DNA of 64,000 nt from Martinezella rhizogenes (GTDB taxonomy: Bacteria; Pseudomonadota; Alphaproteobacteria; Rhizobiales; Rhizobiaceae), in assembly GCF_007002745.1 (NCBI RefSeq), contig NZ_SGNY01000003.1, positions 1 to 64,000 on the forward strand, written 5' to 3'. Of this stretch, positions 49,505 through 58,055 are shown in pieces. Below the pieces are notes generated by a model. The model was not told the origin of the DNA and did no database searches. It saw only the letters and a list, made by a program, of their open reading frames with translations. Numbering within the stretch: the stretch's first letter is position 1; the number at the start of each line of letters is the position of its first letter. The translations under genes and the position numbers were made by a program.

Positions 49505-49939
49505 CTATTTCGCTTTTTTTGCGCTTTCGATCGCCCGGCGCATATATTCCAGCAGAAGCTGTCTTTCGAAGCGGCGGAAATCCTTAAGCAGCGTCTCTTC
49601 GGTGGCCTCGGAGGCCGCAATGGCATTCGCCTCCAGATCCCTGCCGCGCTGGGTCAGCTCGATGATCTGGGCGCGGCGGTCGCTGGGATGGGATTTGCGG
49701 ATGATCAGCCCGTCGCGCTCCATACGTGAGAGCGTATTGGCAAGCGTTGCCTGCTCGACGTCGATTCTATCGAGCAATTGCCGCTGCGTCAGGCCTTCCT
49801 CATGCCATAGCTCGATCAGGATGGGGAATTGCCCGGGGGAAAAACCAAGGGCAGCGGCTCTTTTTTGCAGCGCCATGGTGAATTCCCGCGCCATTTTCGT
49901 GGCGAGATAAATTGCCGATTCGTCCCGGGAAAATCCCAT
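49505..49939 (-). CDS. MarR-family transcriptional regulator
   Basis: A 144-residue winged-helix repressor. The DNA-binding part reads LTQRQLLDRIDVEQATLANTLSRMERDG with the wing LIIRKSHPSDRRAQIIELT, both canonical. N- and C-terminal helices form the dimer. ATG 49939 follows GGACGGAAGA; the longer frame to 50038 is leader. A 12-bp palindrome upstream may be its own operator. A MarR-type gene beside polA with an sRNA between is an arrangement I recall from other rhizobia. Confidence 0.9.
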   Translation of the reverse strand: MGFSRDESAIYLATKMAREFTMALQKRAAALGFSPGQFPILIELWHEEGLTQRQLLDRIDVEQATLANTLSRMERDGLIIRKSHPSDRRAQIIELTQRGRDLEANAIAASEATEETLLKDFRRFERQLLLEYMRRAIESAKKAK

Positions 49940-49990
49940 TCTTCCGTCCGTAGAGCATTTCCGCCGGCACATTCCGGCAATTCGATAGCG

Positions 49991-50002
49991 CGATATATAT
50001 CG
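49991..50002. promoter_or_regulatory. palindrome, candidate MarR operator
   Basis: CGATATATATCG is a perfect 12-bp palindrome 52 bp upstream of the marR start codon. Its size, AT-rich centre and position suit autoregulation by the MarR protein. A partly overlapping TATGATAT follows. Confidence 0.45.
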
Positions 50003-50036
50003 TATGATATGTTTGCGCCAGCCCGGAATCCGGCAC

Positions 50037-50160
50037 AAAATAAAACCGCCATGGCCGGGAGGGATCGGCCATGGCGGTCATATTGGAGGACAAAGGCCCG
50101 GAGAGGGGGAAAGGCCTTTGTCCGGTCTGACGCGGCGGGGGACGAGCCAGCTATCAGACT
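50037..50160 (-). ncRNA. candidate sRNA with C-rich loops (alpha-r15/AbcR-like)
   Basis: On the minus strand there are three hairpins. SL1 has stem GTCTGA/TCAGAC (50159-50125) with a loop containing GTCCCCCGCC. SL2 has stem GGACAAAGGCC/GGCCTTTGTCC (50123-50088) with loop TTTCCCCCTCTCCG. SL3 is a 12-bp terminator ACCGCCATGGCC/GGCCATGGCGGT (50078-50045) with loop GATCCCTCCC and TTTTATTTTG after it. Length (~124 nt), C-rich loops and position between polA and a MarR gene resemble alpha-r15/AbcR sRNAs. An extra hairpin ACGGCG/CGCCGT at 50161-50180 may be the true 5' end. Confidence 0.75.
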
Positions 50161-50353
50161 ACGGCGTGATCAGGCGCCGTCCCTTATGAAATGTGTCTCC
50201 AAATACGGCTTTTCAAGGGAGGAGCTGATTACAAATCGGTAACGTTCGGGTGAATTCTCAGCGCTTTTCGGGCCGCCTCGTTTCCAGTGCTTTGCGGTGT
50301 GTTGTGCGAAGTTTCGGTGGACGCCAAAACGGCCCCGCGCTATCCATATCGCC

Positions 50354-53353
50354 ATGAAAAAAGGCGATCATCTCTTCCTCGTTGACGGCTCCGGTTTCAT
50401 TTTCCGGGCCTTCCATGCCATTCCGCCGCTGAACCGCAAGTCGGACGGGCTGCCGGTCAACGCCGTCTCCGGCTTCTGCAACATGTTGTGGAAGCTCTTG
50501 AAGGATGCGCGCAACACCGATGTCGGCGTCACACCAACACACTTCGCCGTTATTTTCGACTATTCGTCGAAAACATTCCGCAATGAACTTTATGATCTCT
50601 ACAAAGCCAACCGTTCCGCGCCGCCTGAAGATCTGGTTCCGCAATTCGGCCTGATCCGCGAGGCGACACGCGCCTTCAACCTTCCCTGCATCGAGACCGA
50701 AGGCTTCGAGGCGGATGATATCATCGCCACCTATGCCCGCCAGGCGGAGGCGATCGGCGCCGATGTTACGATCATCTCTTCCGACAAGGATCTGATGCAG
50801 CTCGTCACGGCCAATGTGCATATGTACGATGCCATGAAGGACAAGCAGATCGGCATCCCTGACGTCATCGAAAAATGGGGCGTTGGCCCGGAAAAGATGA
50901 TCGACCTGCAGGCGATGACCGGCGATTCCACCGACAATGTGCCCGGCATTCCCGGCATCGGGCCGAAGACGGCGGCGCAATTGCTGGAGGAATATGGCGA
51001 TCTCGATACGCTGCTGGCGCGGGCGGGCGAAATCAAGCAGCAGAAGCGCCGGGAAAACATCATCGCCAACGCTGATCTTGCCCGTCTTTCCAGGCAGCTC
51101 GTGGCGCTTAGAACCGATGTGCCGCTGGAGCAGTCTCTTGAGGCGCTGGTGCTTGAACCGCAGAACGGCCCGAAACTCATCGCTTTCCTGAAGGCGATGG
51201 AATTCACGACGCTGACCCGCCGCGTTGCCGAAGCGACCGACAGCGACGCCTCTACCATCGACCCCGCCAATGTGCCGGTGCAGTGGGGGGCGGATGCCCA
51301 TGGTCCCGATCTTGATGCGCCTGCTTCGGCCGTCGCCATTGGTGACGTGGCCGCCAACGCAACTGCCGCCTCGGCTTCGCCCTCTGTTTCGGCGAGAAAG
51401 CTGACTGGAGATGGCAGCGCGCCTGCCGATCTCGCCGCCGCGCGTCAGGCGCTTTTTTCAGCCGCCAAGATCGATACGACCGCTTATACGACGATCAGAG
51501 ACCTTGCAGAACTGGACCGCTGGATTGCTGCAGCCCGTGAGACCGGCGTCGTCGCCTTCGACACGGAAACGACTTCGCTTGATCCGATGCAGGCGGAACT
51601 TGTCGGTTTTTCGCTGGCCATCGCCGACAATGGCAAGGACGCCTCGGGCACCGACATCCGCGCTGCCTATGTTCCTTTGACGCACAAGACCGGCTCCGGC
51701 GGCGATCTTTTCAGCGATGGTATCAAGCTTGCCGAAGGGCAGGTGCCATTTGCCGAGGCGCTGGCGCGTTTGAAAAGCCTGCTTGAGGACCCGGCGGTTC
51801 TGAAAATCGCCCAGAACCTCAAATATGACTATCTGCTGATGAAACGCCATGGCGTCGTGATGCAGAGCTTTGACGATACCATGCTGATTTCTTATGTTCT
51901 CGAGGCTGGCAAGGCCACGCATGGCATGGATTCGCTGTCCGAACGCTGGCTCGGCCACACGCCGATTGCCTACAAGGATGTAGCGGGATCGGGCAAGTCG
52001 AGCGTCACCTTCGATTTCGTCGACATCGACAAGGCGACGGCTTACGCCGGGGAAGACGCGGATGTCACTCTGCGCCTCTGGATGGCCCTGAAACCCCGGC
52101 TCGCCGCCGAGCGGCTGACCAGTGTTTACGAGCGGCTGGAGCGCCCTCTGGTGCCGGTTCTGGCGCATATGGAGGAACGCGGCATCACCGTTGACCGGCA
52201 GATCCTGTCGCGCCTTTCCGGTGAACTGGCGCAGAAGGCTGCCGCCTTCGAAGAGGAAATCTACGAGCTGGCGGGCGAGCGTTTCAACGTCGGATCACCA
52301 AAGCAGCTCGGCGATATTCTGTTCGGCAAGATGGGCTTGCCCGGCGGCTCCAAGACCAAGACCGGCCAATGGTCGACATCGGCGCAGGTTCTGGAAGATC
52401 TGGCAGCGGAAGGTGCAGAGCTGCCACGCAAGATCGTTGACTGGCGGCAGCTGACGAAGCTGAAATCGACCTATACGGATGCGCTGCCGGGATACATCCA
52501 TCCCGAGACGAAACGGGTGCATACCTCCTACGCGCTCGCTTCCACCACCACGGGGCGTCTGTCGTCCTCGGAGCCGAACCTTCAGAATATCCCGGTGCGC
52601 ACGGCGGAGGGTCGCAAGATTCGCACGGCCTTCATCTCCACGCCCGGTCACAAGCTTCTGTCCGCTGACTATAGCCAGATCGAGCTGCGCGTGCTGGCTC
52701 ACGTCGCCGATATTCCGCAACTGCGCAACGCCTTTGAAAACGGCATCGACATCCATGCAATGACCGCATCGGAAATGTTTGGCGTGCCGGTGGAAGGCAT
52801 GCCGTCGGAAGTGCGCCGCCGCGCCAAGGCCATCAATTTCGGCATCATCTACGGTATTTCGGCTTTCGGTCTCGCCAACCAGCTGAGTATCGCCCGCTCG
52901 GAGGCGGGCGAATATATCAAGAAATATTTCGAGCGGTTTCCCGGCATTCGCGATTACATGGAAGCGACCAAGGCTTTCGCCCGCGAAAACGGCTATGTCG
53001 AAACGATTTTCGGCCGCCGGGCGCATTATCCGGAAATCCGCTCTTCCAACCCTTCGGTGAAAGCCTTCAACGAACGGGCGGCCATCAATGCCCCGATCCA
53101 GGGTTCTGCCGCTGATATCATTCGCCGCGCGATGGTCCGTATAGAGCCGGCACTGGAAGCGGAGAAGCTCTCTGCCCGCATGCTTTTGCAGGTGCATGAC
53201 GAACTCATCTTCGAAGTCGAAGAAGCGGAAATCGAAAAAACCCTGCCCGTCGTCGTCTCCGTCATGGAAAACGCGGCCATGCCGGCCATTTCCATGAAGG
53301 TGCCGTTGCAGGTGGATGCGCGTGCTGCGGAGAATTGGGACGAGGCGCATTGA
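50354..53353 (+). CDS. polA: DNA polymerase I
   Basis: A 999-residue repair and Okazaki-fragment polymerase. An N-terminal 5'-3' nuclease (LFLVDGSGFIFRAFHA, EADDIIAT, ISSDKDLMQLV, PGIPGIGPKTA) is followed by an active 3'-5' exonuclease with intact acidic residues (VAFDTETTSLDP, AEDADVTLRL-like). The polymerase motifs are A (LSADYSQIELRVLAH), B (RRRAKAINFGIIYG) and C (LQVHDELIFEV). All three activities are predicted functional. ATG 50354 has no obvious ribosome site. Confidence 0.98.
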   Translation: MKKGDHLFLVDGSGFIFRAFHAIPPLNRKSDGLPVNAVSGFCNMLWKLLKDARNTDVGVTPTHFAVIFDYSSKTFRNELYDLYKANRSAPPEDLVPQFGLIREATRAFNLPCIETEGFEADDIIATYARQAEAIGADVTIISSDKDLMQLVTANVHMYDAMKDKQIGIPDVIEKWGVGPEKMIDLQAMTGDSTDNVPGIPGIGPKTAAQLLEEYGDLDTLLARAGEIKQQKRRENIIANADLARLSRQLVALRTDVPLEQSLEALVLEPQNGPKLIAFLKAMEFTTLTRRVAEATDSDASTIDPANVPVQWGADAHGPDLDAPASAVAIGDVAANATAASASPSVSARKLTGDGSAPADLAAARQALFSAAKIDTTAYTTIRDLAELDRWIAAARETGVVAFDTETTSLDPMQAELVGFSLAIADNGKDASGTDIRAAYVPLTHKTGSGGDLFSDGIKLAEGQVPFAEALARLKSLLEDPAVLKIAQNLKYDYLLMKRHGVVMQSFDDTMLISYVLEAGKATHGMDSLSERWLGHTPIAYKDVAGSGKSSVTFDFVDIDKATAYAGEDADVTLRLWMALKPRLAAERLTSVYERLERPLVPVLAHMEERGITVDRQILSRLSGELAQKAAAFEEEIYELAGERFNVGSPKQLGDILFGKMGLPGGSKTKTGQWSTSAQVLEDLAAEGAELPRKIVDWRQLTKLKSTYTDALPGYIHPETKRVHTSYALASTTTGRLSSSEPNLQNIPVRTAEGRKIRTAFISTPGHKLLSADYSQIELRVLAHVADIPQLRNAFENGIDIHAMTASEMFGVPVEGMPSEVRRRAKAINFGIIYGISAFGLANQLSIARSEAGEYIKKYFERFPGIRDYMEATKAFARENGYVETIFGRRAHYPEIRSSNPSVKAFNERAAINAPIQGSAADIIRRAMVRIEPALEAEKLSARMLLQVHDELIFEVEEAEIEKTLPVVVSVMENAAMPAISMKVPLQVDARAAENWDEAH

Positions 53354-53430
53354 CCGGCCATCTGATCGGTCAATGTCATTGGTTTGTTGCGTGCGCAGAT
53401 TAGGGGAAGCCTCTCACAAGGAGTTCCCCG

Positions 53431-54150
53431 ATGCACGCCCCGCTCGTCTCGAAAGATCTGGAATATTTCTCCGCCAGCAGCCACGATATGCCACCGCGCC
53501 ATCTTGGCAGCCGTTATAATTTGGACGGCGAATTTCTGCCCGAGCCGGGCAACACGGTGGTTTGCCATCTCGTCGAAGGATCGCAGGGCGAAAGCGCGAT
53601 CATCAGGACGCGCCAGCGCTTTCTGGATATGCCCGAGGCATCGCAGCTTGCCTTCACACCGGTTTCCAGCCTGCATATGACGGTGTTTCAGGGCATCATC
53701 GAATTTCGGCGCGCTCTGCCCTATTGGCCGGAGAACATGCCGCTCGATACGCCGATTGACACAATGACGGACTATTATCGCGACCGTCTTTCGGCCTTTC
53801 CCACCCTTCCGGTTTTCAGGATGCAGGTGACTGGCCTCAAGCCCACAGGACTGGTGATGCAGGGTGTGACCGCGCAAGACAACCGGATCGTTGCGTTGTG
53901 GCGCGATGCGTTTGCCGAAGCCTTCGGTTACCGGCATCCCAACCATGAAAGTTATGAGTTCCATATTACGCTGTCTTACATCACGCGCTGGTTCGATCCG
54001 GAATGCCTGCCGCGCTGGCAGGCGATGCTCGATGAGGAACTGGAAGAACTGCGTGCGGCAGCGCCGGTCATCGAGATGCGCCCACCGGCTTTCTGTGAAT
54101 TCAAGGATATGAACCACTTCAAGGAGCTTGTCGTTTTTGATAAGAGGTGA
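53431..54150 (+). CDS. 2H phosphoesterase-like protein (DUF1868 type)
   Basis: A 239-residue protein with two H-x-T motifs, SSLHMTVFQG and YEFHITLSYI, the signature of 2H phosphodiesterases/RNA ligase-like folds. The family acts on 2',3'-cyclic phosphates or cyclic nucleotides; this member's substrate is unknown. ATG 53431 follows AAGGAGTTCCCCG, a strong ribosome site. It lies 77 bp downstream of polA on the same strand and may be co-transcribed. Confidence 0.82.
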   Translation: MHAPLVSKDLEYFSASSHDMPPRHLGSRYNLDGEFLPEPGNTVVCHLVEGSQGESAIIRTRQRFLDMPEASQLAFTPVSSLHMTVFQGIIEFRRALPYWPENMPLDTPIDTMTDYYRDRLSAFPTLPVFRMQVTGLKPTGLVMQGVTAQDNRIVALWRDAFAEAFGYRHPNHESYEFHITLSYITRWFDPECLPRWQAMLDEELEELRAAAPVIEMRPPAFCEFKDMNHFKELVVFDKR

Positions 54151-54342
54151 GGCATGATTTGCTACGCCTGACGGCGGCCCGTTGCACCAATTCCGCTGAA
54201 TCGGAAAAAATGCGCGTCAGGGCTGGTCAAAGCCCGTTTGGGCATGTATAAGCGCGCCAAATTTCCGATATCGAGACACCCGACATTCGGCCTTTGGTTC
54301 TGGCCGGTTCCGTTGTTTCGCCGCTAAAGTGGAGTAACAAAA

Positions 54343-54528
54343 ATGGCTGTACCAAAAAGAAAAACAAGCCCGTCCAAGCGCGGCATGCGCCGCTCGGCTG
54401 ACGGTCTCAAGTCTGCAACCTACGTTGAAGACAAGAACTCCGGCGAACTGCGCCGCCCGCACCATATCGATCTGAAGACCGGTATGTATCGTGGCCGTCA
54501 GGTTCTGACGCCGAAGGAAAGCGCATAA
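54343..54528 (+). CDS. rpmF: 50S ribosomal protein L32
   Basis: A 61-residue large-subunit protein. The sequence opens with [19 protein letters not shown], exactly the alphaproteobacterial L32. It contains no zinc-binding cysteines, the C-minus form. A GGAGTAAC ribosome site and a strong terminator frame it. The usual neighbours plsX/fabH are not here. Confidence 0.98.
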   Translation: MAVPKRKTSPSKRGMRRSADGLKSATYVEDKNSGELRRPHHIDLKTGMYRGRQVLTPKESA

Positions 54529-54550
54529 GCTTTTCTGAAATCTTATTTGC

Positions 54551-54579
54551 AAAAAACCGGCCCTCGTGGCCGGTTTTTT
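54551..54579 (+). terminator. Rho-independent terminator of rpmF
   Basis: AAAAAACCGGCC-CTCGT-GGCCGGTTTTTT, 22 nt after the rpmF stop, with a long T-tract. The stem has A-T pairs extending into the tail. Confidence 0.93.
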
Positions 54580-54688
54580 GTTTTCTGAAGGTGATGTCAG
54601 TCAAAGGCGGGTCACTTGGAAAATAAGATAACACCTCCTACACTCCCTGTGGGAGTTAGCGGGAGCCTGATGTGGGAGAGGAGCTTCG

Positions 54689-56515
54689 GTGAAATATCGC
54701 TGGATTTTGCTGATATTTCTCAGCCTCGGCCTCGGTTATGGTGCCGTGACAAGGGGTGGCGGCATTATCGCGGAAAGCTATTTCGGCGAAGTCTCCGATC
54801 AGGGGCGTACCACTCTGCGGCTGGCGGTGTCGGCCCTCGGCGGGCTCTTGAGCCGTTACGAGCCGCTGCCAGCCCTGATTGCCGACCACGACGACATTGA
54901 GGAACTGGTCGCGCATCCGAAGGATGAGGCGCTGCGCCAGCGTGCCAATGTCTATCTCAAATCCATCAACACCCTGCTGGAATCCTCCGATATCTACATC
55001 ATCACGCTGGACGGCGAGACCGTCGCGGCCAGCAATTATGATGGACCGACCAGCTTCGTTGGCGAGAATTTCAGCTATCGCCCCTATTTTCAGGATGCTG
55101 CCAAGGGCTTCCAGTCGCGATTCTTCGCGCTTGGCACGACCTCCTTCAAGCGCGGTTATTATTTTTCCGCCCCCATTCTCTTTAATGAGGAGATCAAGGG
55201 CGTCATCGTCTTCAAGGTCGATATCGAAGGCATAGAGGCCTCCTTCGGTGATGGCGAGAACCGTATTCTCGTTTCCGATCCGGAAGGCATCATTTTCATG
55301 ACCGGAACGCCGCAATGGCTCTATTCCGGCTTGATGCCGCTGACACCCGAAAGGTTGGCGCGCACGGAGGCCTCCCGTCGATACGCAAATGCTGCACTGA
55401 AGGAGCTGCCGCTGAAAAACGGCAATTTCGGCTCCCATCAACTGATGACGATCACCCAGAATGACGGGGAGAGGGAATATATGGTCCTTTCCCAGCCGAT
55501 GCCGGATGCCGGCTGGACCGTCAGCGTGCTGATGGATACGGGTTCAGTCAGAACACAGGTCAAGACGGCGATGATCGCCATCATCCTGTGCCTTTGCCTT
55601 GCCGCCGCTCTCATCGCCGCGATCCTGCAGAGGCGACGGCGTCTGCGTGAGCGCCTGACGCATCAGGCCGAGGCGCAGGCGGAGCTGGAGCGCCGGGTAG
55701 AGGAACGCACCGCCGATCTCGCCCGGGTCAACCAGGAGATCAAGCACGAGATCGCCGAACGCCGTCAGACCGAGAAGCAATTGCGCAAGATGCAGAATGA
55801 TCTGGTACAGGCGGGTAAACTTGCCGCACTCGGTCAGATGTCGGCGGCTCTGTCGCACGAGTTTAACCAGCCGCTTGCCGCCGCCAAGAACTATGCAGAA
55901 AACGCCTCCCTTCTGGTGGAGCGCGGGCGTCTGGACGATGTGACGGAAAATCTCAGACGCATTTCGGGCCTCATCGATCGTATGGCGTCCATCAGCAAAC
56001 ACTTGAGGAATTTCGCCCGCAAGCCCAACGAAAAAATGGCGGCGGTCGGTCTGGAGGCCGTGCTTCGCGATACGCTGGAAATCGTCGGTGCGCGATTGAA
56101 GGCTGCCAATGCGGTGCTGGATGTCGATCTTGGCCCGGTGCCGCTTGCGGTGAAGGCCGGCTCAGTGCGGCTGCAGCAGGTGCTCGTCAACATCATTTCC
56201 AATGCTGCCGATGCCGTGGAAGGGCGCGAGGATCGCCGCATTTCCCTGCAGGCTGTGCAGCATGACCAGACAGTGTCGATTTTCATTCGCGATCGCGGCC
56301 CCGGCGTGCCGCCGGCGATTTCTGAACGCATCTTCGATCCCTTCTTCACCACCAAGGGTGTAGGGCGCGGTCTCGGCCTTGGCCTCTCCATCTCCTACAA
56401 CATCATCAAGGATTTCGGCGGCCAGTTGCGTGTGCGAAACCATGCCGATGGCGGCGCAGAGTTCGAGATCGAATTACCGGCCGCCGTCTATCGTATGGAG
56501 GTGGCCGCCGAATGA
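54689..56515 (+). CDS. DctB-type sensor histidine kinase
   Basis: A 608-residue membrane kinase. TM1 is at residues ~4-22. A periplasmic double-Cache domain (residues ~25-285, with FSYRPYFQDAAKG) is the DctB ligand-binding type. TM2 is at ~290-312, then a coiled coil (QAELERRVEERTADL). HisKA has the phospho-acceptor His in ALSHEFNQPLAAAKNYAEN. The ATPase shows NIISNAADAV and DRGPGVPPAISERIFDPFFTT followed by GRGLGLGLSIS. The start is GTG 54689 behind GGGAGAGGAG. It overlaps the response regulator gene by 4 bp. The neighbouring tctCBA suggests a di/tricarboxylate signal. Confidence 0.92.
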   Translation: MKYRWILLIFLSLGLGYGAVTRGGGIIAESYFGEVSDQGRTTLRLAVSALGGLLSRYEPLPALIADHDDIEELVAHPKDEALRQRANVYLKSINTLLESSDIYIITLDGETVAASNYDGPTSFVGENFSYRPYFQDAAKGFQSRFFALGTTSFKRGYYFSAPILFNEEIKGVIVFKVDIEGIEASFGDGENRILVSDPEGIIFMTGTPQWLYSGLMPLTPERLARTEASRRYANAALKELPLKNGNFGSHQLMTITQNDGEREYMVLSQPMPDAGWTVSVLMDTGSVRTQVKTAMIAIILCLCLAAALIAAILQRRRRLRERLTHQAEAQAELERRVEERTADLARVNQEIKHEIAERRQTEKQLRKMQNDLVQAGKLAALGQMSAALSHEFNQPLAAAKNYAENASLLVERGRLDDVTENLRRISGLIDRMASISKHLRNFARKPNEKMAAVGLEAVLRDTLEIVGARLKAANAVLDVDLGPVPLAVKAGSVRLQQVLVNIISNAADAVEGREDRRISLQAVQHDQTVSIFIRDRGPGVPPAISERIFDPFFTTKGVGRGLGLGLSISYNIIKDFGGQLRVRNHADGGAEFEIELPAAVYRMEVAAE

Positions 56516-57858
56516 CCATGTCGAGGGTTCTGTTGATCGATGACGAGGAGGAGCTGCGTTTCTCCACCGCACAGGCGCTGGAGCTTTCCGGTTTCGCCGT
56601 GACCATGCTGGCGAGCGCCGAACATGCGCTCGAACTCATCGGTTACAGCTTCGACGGCGTCGTGGTCAGCGATATCCGCATGCCGGGCATGGATGGCATG
56701 ACGCTTTTACAGAAGGTGCGGGAGCTTGACCCGGAAATACCTGTCATCCTCATGACCGGACACGGCGATGTGCAGCTGGCGGTCAATGCCATGCGCAATG
56801 GCGCCTATGACTTCATCGAAAAGCCGTTCACGCCGCAATATCTCGCCGGCATCATCAAGAGAGCCAATGACCGGCGGGCGCTGGTGCTGGAAAACCGCCG
56901 CCTGAAGGCGGTGGCCGGCAAACATGACGATCTCGAAACACGTTTGCCGGGCCGAACCCAGGTCATGGTCGATCTGCGGTATCGCATCCGTGCCATCGGC
57001 GCGACGGACGCCGATACGCTGATCGTCGGCGATACCGGTGCGGGCAAGGAGGTGGTGGCGCGGGCGCTGCATGATATCAGCGCCAGAGCCAACCGGCCCT
57101 TCGTCGCGATCAATTGCGCTGCCCTCCCGCAGACGCTGATCGAAAGCGAACTCTTCGGCCATGAGGCCGGCGCTTTTCCGGGTGCGCTGCGCCCGCGTTA
57201 CGGCAAGTTCGAGCACGCCCGTGGCGGCACCATCCTGCTGGATGAAATCGGCTCCATGCCGTTCGAATTGCAGGGCCGGTTCCTGCGTGTCTTGCAGGAG
57301 CGGGTGATTACCCGCCTCGGCTCCAATGAAATCGTCGAACTCGACGTCCGTTTCATTGCCACCAGCAAGGTCGATCTGGAACAGGAAGTCGCCGCGGGCC
57401 GGTTCCGCGCCGATCTTCTTTATCGCCTGAATGTCGCGACAATCCTCGTGCCCTCTTTGTCGCAACGCAGTGCCGACATACCGCTGCTCTTCCTGCATCT
57501 GGTGCGGGAGGCTGCCGCCCGTTACGGGCGGGAGGATGTGGACGTGCCGCAACAACTGCTTTCAGTCGTTTCCCTTCGCGAGTGGCCTGGCAACGTCCGT
57601 GAATTGCGCAATGCGGCGGACCGCTTCGTCCTTGGTCTGGAAAGTGATGCTTCCGAAGCCTCGCCGTCGTTTCAGGACGATGGTAGGGAAGGGCTTGCCA
57701 CAAGGGTTGCAGCTTATGAAAAAAGCCTGATTGCACGCGCGATTGCCGTCCATGGCGGCAATCTGAAATCCGTCTATGAGAGCCTCGGCATTTCCCGCAA
57801 AACGCTTTACGAAAAAATGCAGAAATACGAGCTACACCGTCATATGACAGAGGTGTGA
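56512..57858 (+). CDS. DctD-type sigma-54-dependent response regulator
   Basis: A 448-residue NtrC-class activator. The receiver has the acidic pair DDE (10-12), phospho-acceptor Asp54 and Lys in FIEKPF. The AAA+ domain has Walker A GDTGAGKE (173-180), Walker B ILLDEIGSM and an R-finger region (FRADLLYRLN). The sigma-54 contact loop reads GAFPGA (220-225) in place of GAFTGA. A Fis-type HTH ends the protein (GNLKSVYESLGISRKTLYEKM). ATG 56512 overlaps the kinase stop (ATGA). It probably activates tctCBA from the palindromes immediately downstream. Confidence 0.92.
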   Translation: MTMSRVLLIDDEEELRFSTAQALELSGFAVTMLASAEHALELIGYSFDGVVVSDIRMPGMDGMTLLQKVRELDPEIPVILMTGHGDVQLAVNAMRNGAYDFIEKPFTPQYLAGIIKRANDRRALVLENRRLKAVAGKHDDLETRLPGRTQVMVDLRYRIRAIGATDADTLIVGDTGAGKEVVARALHDISARANRPFVAINCAALPQTLIESELFGHEAGAFPGALRPRYGKFEHARGGTILLDEIGSMPFELQGRFLRVLQERVITRLGSNEIVELDVRFIATSKVDLEQEVAAGRFRADLLYRLNVATILVPSLSQRSADIPLLFLHLVREAAARYGREDVDVPQQLLSVVSLREWPGNVRELRNAADRFVLGLESDASEASPSFQDDGREGLATRVAAYEKSLIARAIAVHGGNLKSVYESLGISRKTLYEKMQKYELHRHMTEV

Positions 57859-57908
57859 TGGGTGGATTTCCACCCACGGATGAACCCCTATGGGTAGAAA
57901 TCCACCCA
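57859..57908. promoter_or_regulatory. tandem 18-bp palindromes, candidate activator sites
   Basis: TGGGTGGATTTCCACCCA (57859-57876) is a perfect 18-bp palindrome. TGGGTAGAAATCCACCCA (57891-57908) repeats it with one asymmetric base. Centres are 32 bp apart, three turns of DNA. The first site begins on the base just after the regulator's TGA. Such paired dyads upstream of a target operon are typical enhancer sites for NtrC-class activators. Target inferred: tctCBA. Confidence 0.75.
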
Positions 57909-57974
57909 TTGCTGTTTGTGACGACGATAAAAGCGCATCTCTTGGCAAGACCGCCGTTGCTGAACGACAATCCC

Positions 57975-57988
57975 GGATCGCAAATAGC
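57975..57988 (+). promoter_or_regulatory. possible sigma-54 promoter of tctC
   Basis: CGGATCG-CAAA-TAGCT keeps the invariant GG (57975-57976) and GC (57987-57988) at the required 10-bp spacing, but other consensus bases of TGGCAC-N5-TTGC are poor. The start near 58000 would put the tandem palindromes at about -132 and -100. Confidence 0.35.
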
Positions 57989-58055
57989 TCACCCCGGCCG
58001 CCATAGAGGAGTATGCGCGGCTGAAGTGGCGAAAATTTTCATCCGGGAGGAATCG

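Noticed and set aside
49945-49980. Extra RIME-like copy (GAGCATTTCCGCCGGCACATTCCGGC)
   Set aside because: Only the left half matches and the right half is missing; the similarity is too short to call with confidence.
54636-54660. ACTCCC-TGT-GGGAGT hairpin before the sensor kinase as an anti-Shine-Dalgarno sRNA
   Set aside because: A single short stem with no terminator and no repeated loop. It lies in the leader of the kinase gene and may only mask its ribosome site.
57940-57970. TTGGCAAG...TTGC near 57942-57960 as the tctC sigma-54 promoter
   Set aside because: The GG and GC elements are 13 bp apart, not 10, so it cannot be a functional -24/-12 promoter.
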